NCBI RefSeq assembly: GCF_009831455.1
Contig: NZ_WOWO01000002.1
Location: 868,001-932,000, forward strand
DNA from: Salinirussus salinus
GTDB taxonomy: Archaea > Halobacteriota > Halobacteria > Halobacteriales > Haloarculaceae
Reading direction: 5' to 3'
Length of the DNA: 64,000 nucleotides
Shown: positions 8,366 through 16,469 of the stretch, piece by piece
Layout: each line of letters opens with the position of its first letter
Position numbering within the stretch: position 1 is the stretch's first letter
Made by a program: the position numbers and the translations under genes
The notes under the pieces: model-generated
What the model was told of the DNA's origin: nothing
The model's input: the letters and a program-made list of their open reading frames with translations, nothing else
Databases searched by the model: none

Positions 8366-10114
8366 TCAGGGGAAGGGGTGGTGCTCGCGGTCTAGGCGTG
8401 CCTCGAAGCCGAGGCTCTCCGGGACTGACCGGGCGCGCTCCCCGAAGTAGGCCTCGCCGAGAAAGAGCGGCTGGGCCGGCGGAACGACGACCCGGACCGC
8501 TTCGAACCCGAGCGCGGCGACGTCGCGGGTCGTCAGCCGCGCGGCGTAGGCGTCCAGGCCGGCGTCGGCGAGCCGCTCGAGGACGGCCTCGAGTTCCGCC
8601 CCGCCCGACAGCTCCGGAGCGGAGACCGACTCCGCGGTGACGGCCGCGTCGGCGTCGACGAAGTCCGCGGCCGCCGGCGGCAGGTCGGCGTAGCGGCCGA
8701 TGGCCCCGCTCTCCTCGCGGGCGCCCTCGGGCCCCATGCTCCGGAGTTCGGTCCAGTTCTGGAGCGCCTCGGCCAGCGCCGACCGCGCGGCGGCGGCCGC
8801 GTCCAGATTCGCTCCCGAACCCAGCGCGAAGCGGGGCCACTCCCCGCGGTGGACGGCCGCCGCCACGACCGGAACGTCGACGTCCTGCGTGAGCAACAGG
8901 AGGGTCACCTCCAGCCCCTCCGACCGGGCCCGGTCGGTCAGCGTCCCCACCACCTCGTCCTCGACGGACAGCTCCAGCGGGTCGACGGTCGAGTACCACG
9001 ACAGCATCGTCGCGTCGCGTTCGATCACCTCGTAGAGACCGGCCAGCAACGCCCCCACGCCCCCGTTACCGAGGCCGAGGCCGGTCGTGAGCGGCGGTCG
9101 AAATCGCTCGGTCGGCGGCGGGTGCAACACGAAGGCCGCGGGCAGGTGGACAGCCTCGCCGGCTGCGAGCGGGTCCCCGGCGGCGAGGTGTTCGCCCTCG
9201 ACCCAGTACAGCGGCGCCGTCACCTCCGGGTCGTCGCGACAGACGAAGGCCGACGGCGGGACCGGGGACTCGACGTCTTCCGGGAGCCCGCGGGGCAGGT
9301 CCGACCGGCGGTAGACGCCCGCGCAGTACCGCTCCATCCCCTCCCCGAGCGCCTTCATGAAGGCCCCGTCCCAGCCGGCGTCGACTCCCGCCGCCTGTCG
9401 CTGGGCGCTCGCGTCGCTGAACCCCGACGTGTCGCAGGTCTCTGCCAGGTAGTACGGCACCGGGAACGACTCCGCCTCGCCGACCTCCCGGACGACTCCG
9501 ACCCGCTCGTCGACGCCGCGCTCGGCCCGGGCGAGGGCCCCGTCGACGTCGCGGTCGGCCTGTGAGCGGTCGAGGTCGCTCCCGGCGCCGTGACTGCCGG
9601 CGTCACACCGACAGCCCGGCAGCCCCAGCAGGTCGCGCTCGACCGGCGGGGAAGCCACCTCGGTGACCCGTCCGAAGATGTCAGCCCCCGCAGTCAGGTG
9701 TCGGGCGAGCGCGTGCCCCGCGAGCGCGCCTGCGAAGCGCGCCGTCTGCGGGGGCGTTTCGGCCCCGGCACCGGTTCCGGCCGCGGCTCCGGTCTCCTCG
9801 TCCAGGTTCGCCTCGACCCGCCCGCGGAGACACTCGTAACAGGCCGTCGCCGGGGAGAGGGCAGCGACGGCGGCCTCCGCGACCGGGGTGCCACCCACGC
9901 CCCCGAGTTCGACCGCCAGCCAGGGCGTCCCGCCGTCGAGGGCGGCGTCGTTGGCCCGGTCGAAGCGGTCGTCGCCCGTGTCACCGACGACGACGCCCAC
10001 CTCGACGCCCCCGGCGTCGACCGGGTCCACCGCTCGCGTGTCGGCGTCCACGTCCGAAAGCGCCGCCTCAACGGCAGCGACCGCGGGCCCGGACCCGACC
10101 AGACCGACTGTCAT
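8366..10114 (-). CDS. Fused E1-like / YcaO ATP-dependent peptide-modifying enzyme
   Basis: A 582-residue two-domain protein. Residues 1 to about 190 resemble the E1-like partner domain of azoline cyclodehydratases. They have a Rossmann-like start (VGLVGSGPAVAAVE) and cysteines C92/C95 and C168/C170 that could hold zinc. Residues about 205-582 are a YcaO domain with its ATP-site acidic motifs (EGMERYC, about 258-264; EVIERDA; AEALQNW) and a proline-containing C-terminus (HHPFP). YcaO enzymes activate backbone amides with ATP to make azolines, thioamides or amidines. The substrate is unknown: no short precursor gene is adjacent, and no TfuA is seen. I chose the ATG at 10114 over a TTG at 10141. 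tbsP lies 84 bp upstream on the same strand. Confidence 0.8.
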   Translation of the reverse strand: MTVGLVGSGPAVAAVEAALSDVDADTRAVDPVDAGGVEVGVVVGDTGDDRFDRANDAALDGGTPWLAVELGGVGGTPVAEAAVAALSPATACYECLRGRVEANLDEETGAAAGTGAGAETPPQTARFAGALAGHALARHLTAGADIFGRVTEVASPPVERDLLGLPGCRCDAGSHGAGSDLDRSQADRDVDGALARAERGVDERVGVVREVGEAESFPVPYYLAETCDTSGFSDASAQRQAAGVDAGWDGAFMKALGEGMERYCAGVYRRSDLPRGLPEDVESPVPPSAFVCRDDPEVTAPLYWVEGEHLAAGDPLAAGEAVHLPAAFVLHPPPTERFRPPLTTGLGLGNGGVGALLAGLYEVIERDATMLSWYSTVDPLELSVEDEVVGTLTDRARSEGLEVTLLLLTQDVDVPVVAAAVHRGEWPRFALGSGANLDAAAAARSALAEALQNWTELRSMGPEGAREESGAIGRYADLPPAAADFVDADAAVTAESVSAPELSGGAELEAVLERLADAGLDAYAARLTTRDVAALGFEAVRVVVPPAQPLFLGEAYFGERARSVPESLGFEARLDREHHPFP

Positions 10115-10198
10115 ACCCGACGGGACGGCAGGCGGGGGCAAAAGCGCCGCGGGTCAGGCGTGAGAGAGATACGGGCGGCGGACGCGACGGCCCGAGTC

Positions 10199-10999
10199 TC
10201 AGAGACGGTCCCGGGCCTCGCGGGCCAGTGCGTCGACCGACTGACCGGCCAGTTCCGGCGGCAGCGTCAGCCGGAGACGGGGCCGGCCCACGTCGATTGG
10301 GACCTTCTCCGTCCCGAGCAGCCCGGCGTCCTCGAGGGCCGTCTTGGTCCGCGAGAACGTCGCCTTGCTCGCCAGACCCACCTCCTCGCCCCACCGGCTG
10401 ACGTCGTACAGCAGCTGCTCGTTACGGGCCGCCGCGAGCAGGCAGAGTGCGACCGCGTCGGCGTCTCTCCCGCCATCGACAGCCCGCAGCAGCGCCTCGA
10501 AGTCGGTCGCCACCGCCTCACCGAGCGCCGACTGGAGCGTCTCCCTGACCCGCGAGAGCGGCGGCGTCCCGAGGTCGTACTCGGGGGCCGCCCCCCACCG
10601 TCTGTCGAAGTCCTCGTACGCCCCGGAGACGAAGCCCTCGTCGGTCGTGACGAGACCCGCGACCAGTTCGGGACCCGGCACCAGCGCGACCACCGACTCC
10701 GGGGAGAGCAACAGCGCGTTTCGGGGGACCGACTGGAGGGTCCGGACCGCGACGACCCCGTCGGCGACCAGGTCCGCGAGCGTCGCCGCGGGGACGAACT
10801 CCGCGAGCAACGCCTTCAGCGTCTCCGGGTCCGCGAACAGGCGCACGCGCGGCGGCTCCTCGGTCGCCGAGAGCCGGTCGACGAGCGCCACCATCGCCGC
10901 CCGCGAGGGGTTGACGACGAGAAGCTCCTCCGACCGACCGAGCGCGTCGGCGACGACGTCACCGACCGACTCCCCGACCCTGTTCGAGGACAGCGACAT
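10199..10999 (-). CDS. tbsP: Transcriptional regulator TbsP (DUF5821 family)
   Basis: A 266-residue haloarchaeal transcription factor. The N-terminal part is an alpha/beta sensor-like domain (ELLVVNPSRAAMVALV). The C-terminal part carries a winged-helix region with GLASKATFSRTKTALEDAGLL and the highly conserved end EKVPIDVGRPRLRL. In Haloferax, TbsP acts with TrmB on central carbon metabolism (known for the family, not shown here). A TATA-like element (cctaaatg, about 11022-11029, minus strand) is about 26 nt upstream of the ATG. The YcaO gene follows 84 bp downstream and could be co-transcribed. Confidence 0.8.
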   Translation of the reverse strand: MSLSSNRVGESVGDVVADALGRSEELLVVNPSRAAMVALVDRLSATEEPPRVRLFADPETLKALLAEFVPAATLADLVADGVVAVRTLQSVPRNALLLSPESVVALVPGPELVAGLVTTDEGFVSGAYEDFDRRWGAAPEYDLGTPPLSRVRETLQSALGEAVATDFEALLRAVDGGRDADAVALCLLAAARNEQLLYDVSRWGEEVGLASKATFSRTKTALEDAGLLGTEKVPIDVGRPRLRLTLPPELAGQSVDALAREARDRL

Positions 11000-11049
11000 A
11001 CCCTCCGGTAGTCGGATGGCTCATTTAGGTGTAGTGGCCGACCGAGTCC

Positions 11050-12030
11050 TCAGACGCCGGGGACGCCTTCCTCGGCCTCGAGCAGTTCGTGGTAGCGGTT
11101 GCGGATGGTGACCTCGGAGATGTTGGCGACCTCCGAGACCTCGCTCTGGGTGACCTTCTCGTTGGTGAGAAGCGAGGCGGCATACACCGCGGCGGCCGCG
11201 AGCCCGACCGGTGACTTGCCGGAGTGGACGCCCTGTTCTTTGGCGTTCTGGAGCAGCTGGCGGGCGCGGCGCTCGGACTCCTCCGAAAGGTCCAGGTCCG
11301 AGGCGAACCGGGGCACGTAGCTCTCCGGGTCCGCGGGCTGGATCTCCAGGTTCAGCTCCCGCACGACGTAGCGGTAGGTGCGGGCGATCTCGTCTTTCTC
11401 GACGCGGGAGACGCTCGCGATCTCGTCGAGCGAGCGGGGGGTGCCGGCCTGGCGGGCGGCCGCGTACAGCGCCGCCGTGGAGACGCCCTCGATGGAGCGA
11501 CCGGGCAGGAGGTCCTCGTCGAGCGCGCGGCGGTAGACGACCGAGGCGGTCTCGCGGACGTTTTCGGGGAGGCCGAGCGCGGAGGCCATCCGGTCGATCT
11601 CGCCGAGTGCCTGCTTGAGGTTGCGCTCCTTGCTGTCGCGGGTACGGAAGCGCTCGTTCCACGTACGCAGGCGCTGCATCTTTTCGCGCTGGCGGCTGGA
11701 GAGCGCGTTACCGTAGGCGTCCTTGTCCTGCCAGCCGATGTTCGTGGACAGCCCCTTGTCGTGCATCATCTGGGTGGTCGGCGCACCGACGCGGGACTTC
11801 TTGTCCTTCTCCTTGGAGTCGAAGGCGCGCCACTCCGGGCCGGGGTCGATCTCGTCTTCCTCGACGACCAGCCCACACTCCTCACAGACCGTCTCCCCGT
11901 GCTCCGCGTCGCTGACTAACGTTCCGCCACACTCCGGGCAGACCAGTTCCTCCTCGTCTTGCGTGTCTTCCTCCTCGCGCTCGTCGCGCTCGCGCTCGCG
12001 TGTACCTCGCCTCGTGGTAGTGTCGGTCAT
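11050..12030 (-). CDS. tfb: Transcription initiation factor TFB (TFIIB homologue)
   Basis: A 326-residue general transcription factor that bridges TBP and RNA polymerase at archaeal promoters. It has an acidic/arginine-rich N-terminal tail, a zinc ribbon (C31/C34 and C49/C52: CPEC and CEEC), the B-finger/linker (PGPEWRAFDSKEKDK), and two cyclin-fold repeats. The last helix-turn-helix (QSEVSEVANISEVTIRNRY) reads the BRE. Haloarchaea keep several tfb paralogues, so the number cannot be assigned. It is divergent from gatC. Confidence 0.95.
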   Translation of the reverse strand: MTDTTTRRGTRERERDEREEEDTQDEEELVCPECGGTLVSDAEHGETVCEECGLVVEEDEIDPGPEWRAFDSKEKDKKSRVGAPTTQMMHDKGLSTNIGWQDKDAYGNALSSRQREKMQRLRTWNERFRTRDSKERNLKQALGEIDRMASALGLPENVRETASVVYRRALDEDLLPGRSIEGVSTAALYAAARQAGTPRSLDEIASVSRVEKDEIARTYRYVVRELNLEIQPADPESYVPRFASDLDLSEESERRARQLLQNAKEQGVHSGKSPVGLAAAAVYAASLLTNEKVTQSEVSEVANISEVTIRNRYHELLEAEEGVPGV

Positions 12031-12184
12031 GGTGGGCAAAGCGGGTGAGAACACCCGGAAAACGCCGTCTCGTACCCTTCTGTTGGGCTTTCGGCAACTT
12101 AAAGTCTTTGGAGGGATTACGGCCGCGTTCGCCGGTGTGAACGGCATCGAAACGCTTAGTGACGGGACGGGCCTCGCGGTAGCC

Positions 12185-12463
12185 ATGAGCGAGTCAGCCG
12201 TCGACCCCGAGGAGGTCGCCCACGTCGCCGACCTGGCGCGGGTCGACCTCGCAGACGACGAACTGGAGGCCTTCGCCGAGCAGTTCGCCGACATCCTCGC
12301 GTACTTCGAGACGCTGGACGAGGTGCCCGAGGTCGAGAGCGAGCCCGACCTCACCAACGTGATGCGGGCCGACGAGGTCGAGGCGTCGCTGAGCCAGGCC
12401 GAAGCCCTCGAAAACGCCCCGGACGCCGAGGACGGCTTCTTCAAGGGCCCGCGGGTCTCGTGA
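12185..12463 (+). CDS. gatC: Glutamyl-tRNA(Gln)/Asp-tRNA(Asn) amidotransferase subunit C
   Basis: A 92-residue small subunit that stabilises GatA. It shows the family pattern EEVAHVADLARVDLADDEL, the EQFADILAYFETLDEV segment and a C-terminal GFFKGPRV tail. It is translationally coupled to gatA, whose start lies within or 2 nt after its stop. The complex amidates misacylated tRNA; gatB is not in this window. I chose the ATG at 12185, which gives the usual length; in-frame sequence upstream is not conserved. Confidence 0.93.
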   Translation: MSESAVDPEEVAHVADLARVDLADDELEAFAEQFADILAYFETLDEVPEVESEPDLTNVMRADEVEASLSQAEALENAPDAEDGFFKGPRVS

Positions 12464-12465
12464 GC

Positions 12466-13770
12466 ATGAGTCACAACGCCTACATCACCGCCGAGCCCAT
12501 CGAGGGCAGCGACGACGGGCCGCTGGCCGGCCTGACGGTCGCCGTCAAGGACAACATCTCCACCGAGGGCGTCCCCACGACCTGCGGGTCGGCGATGCTC
12601 GCGGAGTACGTCCCGCCCTACGACGCGACGGTCGTCCGCCGGCTGAAGGAGGCCGGCGCGACCATCCCCGGCAAGACCAACATGGACGAGTTCGGGATGG
12701 GGACGACGACCGAGACCTCCGCCTTCGGCCCCGTCGAGAACCCCGCCGCCGAGGGCCACGTTCCGGGGGGATCCTCCGGGGGGTCGGCCGCGGCCGTCGC
12801 CGCCGGCGAGGCCGACCTCGCGCTGGGCAGCGATACGGGCGGGTCGGTCCGGTGTCCCGCCGCCTTCTGTGGCGTCGTCGGGATCAAGCCCACCTACGGG
12901 CTGGTCTCGCGGTACGGGCTGGTCGCCTACGCCAACTCCTTAGAGCAGATCGGCCCGCTCGCCCCCACTGTCGAGGAGGCCGCCGAACTGCTCGAGGTCA
13001 TCGCCGGCCCGGACGACCGGGACGCCACCACCCGGGACGCCCGCGCGGAGACCGGCGACGACGACGCCTACGACTACGCGGGCGCCGCCGACGGCGACGT
13101 CGACGGGATGGAGGTCGGCGTGCCCACCGAACTGCTGGAGGGGGCCGACGAGGGCGTCACCGAGCAGTTCTGGGCTGCCATCGACGACCTCGAGAGTCGG
13201 GGCGCGAGCTACCACGAGGTCGACCTGCCCTCGCTTTCCCACGCGGTCGAGGCCTACTACGTCATCGCGATGTCCGAGGCCTCCTCCAATCTCGCCCGGT
13301 TCGACGGCGTCCGCTACGGGCTGCCAGCCAGTGAGACCGATGAGGGGTACGAGGGCGACTGGAACGACACCTTCGCCCGGGTCCGCGAGGAGGGCTTTGG
13401 CGAGGAGGTCAAACGCCGGGTCCTCCTTGGGACGTACGCCCTCTCGGCGGGGTACCAGGACAAGTACTACAAGAAGGCCCAGGACGCCCGCGCCTGGGTG
13501 AAGCGGGACTTCGACGAGGCGCTGTCCGAGGCCGACGTGCTCGCCTCGCCGACGATGCCCGTCCCGCCCTTCGAGCGCGGCGAGAGCCTGGACGACCCGC
13601 TGAAGATGTACCTGGCCGACGCCAACACGACCCCGGTCAATCTCGCCAACCTCCCCGCCATCTCTGTGCCCGCCGGCGAGACCGACGAGGGGCTTCCGGT
13701 GGGCCTGCAGCTGGTCGGGCCCGCCTTCGGGGAGAAGACGGTCATCCGGGCGGGCAGCGCACTGGCGTGA
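12466..13770 (+). CDS. gatA: Glutamyl-tRNA(Gln)/Asp-tRNA(Asn) amidotransferase subunit A
   Basis: A 434-residue amidase that releases ammonia from glutamine and passes it to GatB. The catalytic triad is visible: Lys28 (AVKDN), cis-Ser103 in GGSSGGS, and nucleophile Ser127 in GSDTGGSVR. The usual amidase-signature core and the C-terminal PVGLQLVGP segment are present. A GTG at 12460, which overlaps the gatC stop, would add two residues; I prefer the ATG at 12466. The gene overlaps the next (sugar kinase) by 4 nt at its stop, which indicates an operon. Confidence 0.93.
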   Translation: MSHNAYITAEPIEGSDDGPLAGLTVAVKDNISTEGVPTTCGSAMLAEYVPPYDATVVRRLKEAGATIPGKTNMDEFGMGTTTETSAFGPVENPAAEGHVPGGSSGGSAAAVAAGEADLALGSDTGGSVRCPAAFCGVVGIKPTYGLVSRYGLVAYANSLEQIGPLAPTVEEAAELLEVIAGPDDRDATTRDARAETGDDDAYDYAGAADGDVDGMEVGVPTELLEGADEGVTEQFWAAIDDLESRGASYHEVDLPSLSHAVEAYYVIAMSEASSNLARFDGVRYGLPASETDEGYEGDWNDTFARVREEGFGEEVKRRVLLGTYALSAGYQDKYYKKAQDARAWVKRDFDEALSEADVLASPTMPVPPFERGESLDDPLKMYLADANTTPVNLANLPAISVPAGETDEGLPVGLQLVGPAFGEKTVIRAGSALA

Positions 13771-14714
13771 CGGGGGCGCCCGCGGTCTGCAGCCTCGGGA
13801 GCATCAACGTCGACAGGACCCACCGCGTCTCCGGCGCGGAGCTGTCCGCTCTCGCCGACAGGTACGAGTGGTTCCCGGAGCGCGGCCGGACGGTCCGGGT
13901 GGGGACAGCGACCATCCCGCCGGCGTTCGACGACGCCGACGAGGTCCGCCACGGGGGCAAGGGGGCCAACCAGGCCGTCGCGGCGGCGCGGGCGGGAGCC
14001 GACGTGACGATGCTGGGGACGGTCGGCACGGACCACGAGGAGTTCGGAGTACTCGCCGCCCTGCAAGAGGAGGGCGTCGACACGAGCCGCGTCGGTGTCG
14101 CGGCGACACCGACGGGCCGGGCGGACGTGTTCGTCGACCCCGGCGGCGACAACCGGATCGTCGTGCAGCCGGGAGCGAACGATGCCCTCGACGAGGCCTA
14201 CATCAAGGACCACATCGAAGCCATCCGGTCGGCCGACTGCCTGCTGTTGCAAAACGAAGTTCCGGCCGCCCCGGTCGTGTCCCTGCTCGAGGAGCTGGCT
14301 GCCGCGTCCGACCCGCCGGTCGTGGTCCTCGACCCGGCGCCCCCGGAGGGCGCCGAGGGTCTCGTCGGCGCGGGCGGGGTCGACTACCTCACCCCCAACG
14401 AAACCGAGTACGAGGTGCTCCGTCCTCACCTCGACGGCTTCGGCGGCGTGCTGGTCCGCAAGCGCGGCGGGGAGTCGGTCGTGGTCGAGGACAGCGAGCG
14501 GTTCGCGGTGACGCCGCCGGCGGTCGACGTCGTCGACACGACCGGTGCCGGCGACGTGTTGAACGGCTTCCTCGCGGCCCGGCTGGCGGCCGGTGCCCCG
14601 CTGCGGGCGGCCGTCGAGACGGCGGTCGTCGCGGGGTCGCTGTCGGTCCGCGAGCGGGGGGCACGCGCCGGAGTCCCGACGCTCGATGACGTGCGGGCGT
14701 TCCAGAAGCGGTGA
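13767..14714 (+). CDS. PfkB/ribokinase-family sugar kinase
   Basis: A 315-residue kinase of the ribokinase fold. The first signature is GGKGANQAVAAARAG (about residues 59-73). The second signature, DTTGAGDVLNGFLAA near residue 257, carries the catalytic aspartate of the GAGD motif. LTPNETE is the usual ribokinase motif. The substrate (ribose, another pentose or a nucleoside) cannot be told. It starts with a GTG at 13767 overlapping the gatA stop (GTGA), so it is co-translated with gatC-gatA despite an unrelated role. Confidence 0.85.
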   Translation: MTGAPAVCSLGSINVDRTHRVSGAELSALADRYEWFPERGRTVRVGTATIPPAFDDADEVRHGGKGANQAVAAARAGADVTMLGTVGTDHEEFGVLAALQEEGVDTSRVGVAATPTGRADVFVDPGGDNRIVVQPGANDALDEAYIKDHIEAIRSADCLLLQNEVPAAPVVSLLEELAAASDPPVVVLDPAPPEGAEGLVGAGGVDYLTPNETEYEVLRPHLDGFGGVLVRKRGGESVVVEDSERFAVTPPAVDVVDTTGAGDVLNGFLAARLAAGAPLRAAVETAVVAGSLSVRERGARAGVPTLDDVRAFQKR

Positions 14715-14732
14715 CGGGCCGCGCGGGCGGCC

Positions 14733-15149
14733 TCAGTAGGCCGGCCGCTGCGCGCGGATGACGTCCGCGAACTGTTCCTGTTCGTCGGCGAGTAGTTCGT
14801 GCAGGTCGTCGGCGGTGACGATGCCGACGAGGTCGCCGCCGTCCGTGACCGGGAGCCGGCGGACCCCGTGTTCGCTCATCAGCTCCGTCGCCTCGTAGAA
14901 CCCGGCATCGGCCGGCACCGTGACCAGGTCTTCGGACAGCACGTTCTCGGCGACCAGGTCGGTCGGGGCCGCGTCGGTCAGTGCGCGGACGGCGAGGTCC
15001 CGGTCGGTGACGATCCCCACGGGCTCGTCGCCCTCGGTGATGACGATGCTGCCCACGTTCTCGTCGGCCATGCGCTCGGCCAGGTCCGGGACGGGCGTCT
15101 CCAGGTCGGCCGTGACGACGTCCGACCTCGCGAGGTCTGTTACTGGCAT
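14733..15149 (-). CDS. Two-CBS-domain protein
   Basis: A 138-residue protein made almost entirely of two CBS motifs (VTADLETPVPDLAERM...VGIVTDRDL and VTVPADAGFYEATELM...VGIVTADDL). Together they form one Bateman module that would bind an adenosine nucleotide such as AMP, ATP or SAM. There is no fused effector domain, so it probably regulates a partner or senses energy state. It is convergent with the sugar kinase. An AT-containing stretch (ttgtatttctccccg) just upstream of the ATG is a weak promoter candidate. Confidence 0.85.
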   Translation of the reverse strand: MPVTDLARSDVVTADLETPVPDLAERMADENVGSIVITEGDEPVGIVTDRDLAVRALTDAAPTDLVAENVLSEDLVTVPADAGFYEATELMSEHGVRRLPVTDGGDLVGIVTADDLHELLADEQEQFADVIRAQRPAY

Positions 15150-15261
15150 TGTATTTCTCCCCGATTGACACTCTGGCGGCTGACCTCATATACTGCACGG
15201 TGGTTCTCACCTGCTCGGAACGCGCCGGTCCGGGCGGGCGGCAGCGAGCGTGGACGGCCCG

Positions 15262-16383
15262 TCAGCGTCGAACAGACTGGGCCCGGAGTCGGTCGTAGAC
15301 GGCGGCCAGGCGGTCGACAGCGTGCTCGACGCTGAGGGAGTCCCGGCGGGCGAGACAGGTCTCGCCGAGCCGGTCGCGCTCGGCGAAGGTGCGCTCGATG
15401 GCCGCCGCGAGCGCCTCCGGGTCGTCGGCCGGGGCTCTGTAGCCGGTCTCGCCCTCCTCGATGGTGTCCGCGAGCGCGCCGGCGTCCACCCCTGCCACGG
15501 GCGTCCCGCAGGCGTTTGCCTCCAGCGCGACCAGCCCCTGGGTCTCGACCGGGCTGGGGAAGCCGAAGACGTCGAGCGCGGCGTAGAAGGCAGGGAGGTC
15601 CTCGCGGTCCAGAAAGCCCAGAAAGCGGGCGTCGAGGCCGCGCTTCTCGACCAGCCGCTCGAGGTCACCGCGGGCCGGCCCGTCGCCACCGAAGACAAGC
15701 GTCACCTCCCGGTCCAGCCGTGCGACCGCCTCGACGAGCACGTCCAGCCGCTTCTCGTGACCGTGGCGTCCGGTGTAACCCACGAGCGGCCCGTCGGGCA
15801 GGTCGAAGCGCTCGCGGGGGTTCTCGACGGGCGCGAACACGTCCGTATCGACCCCGTTGGGGACGACCGTCACCTCGGTGTCGACGGCGACGACATCCTC
15901 GACGTGGGCCGCCGTGCGCTCGCTGGGCGCGACGACGACGTCGGCGTGGCCGAGAAACCACCGCTCGTAGCCGGTCGCGGCCCGCCGGACCGTCCGCTTC
16001 ACCCGGCCGTTGACCGAGAGATACTCCGCGTACTCCGCGCAGGGGGTGTGGTAGGAGGCCACAAGCGGCCGGTCGCCCGCCCGGGCCGCCCGCAGCGCGC
16101 CCAGGCCGACGCCGAACGGCGTATGCGCGTGGACGACGTCGGCGCTTTCGACCGCGTCGGGGACGCTGGGCAGCCCCACCCGGAAGCCGTCGTAGAAGGG
16201 GAAGGGGATGCTCCCCACGGGGTGTTCGGCCGCCGCCGGGTCGTGGTCGCTCTCCGGGAAGACGACGTCCATCCGGCCGCCGCGCTGTTCCCAGCGGTCC
16301 CGCCACGTCCGGACGGTGTAGGTCACCCCGTTGACCGTCGGGAGGTACGTGTCGGTGAACGCAGCCACCCGGGGGAGCGTCAT
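15262..16383 (-). CDS. GT4-family glycosyltransferase
   Basis: A 373-residue GT-B fold enzyme. The N-terminal acceptor domain starts with AAFTDTYLPTVNGV and has the HAHTPFGVG motif. The C-terminal GT1/GT4 domain has VGYTGRHGHEKRLD and the nucleotide-sugar motif SPVETQGLVALEANACGTPVAG with the two family glutamates. It resembles enzymes making glycosyl-diacylglycerol or mannosylated lipids (start TYLPTVNGVT), so a glycolipid role at the membrane is plausible but not proven. The next gene on this strand is the histidine kinase, 86 bp upstream. Confidence 0.85.
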   Translation of the reverse strand: MTLPRVAAFTDTYLPTVNGVTYTVRTWRDRWEQRGGRMDVVFPESDHDPAAAEHPVGSIPFPFYDGFRVGLPSVPDAVESADVVHAHTPFGVGLGALRAARAGDRPLVASYHTPCAEYAEYLSVNGRVKRTVRRAATGYERWFLGHADVVVAPSERTAAHVEDVVAVDTEVTVVPNGVDTDVFAPVENPRERFDLPDGPLVGYTGRHGHEKRLDVLVEAVARLDREVTLVFGGDGPARGDLERLVEKRGLDARFLGFLDREDLPAFYAALDVFGFPSPVETQGLVALEANACGTPVAGVDAGALADTIEEGETGYRAPADDPEALAAAIERTFAERDRLGETCLARRDSLSVEHAVDRLAAVYDRLRAQSVRR

Positions 16384-16469
16384 CGGCGCGGAATCGTCGG
16401 TGGAGGGACTAAGTAGTTGTTATTCGCCGGAGTCCGGGCAGGTCAGACGGTGGGCCGCGCGACGGGCAC

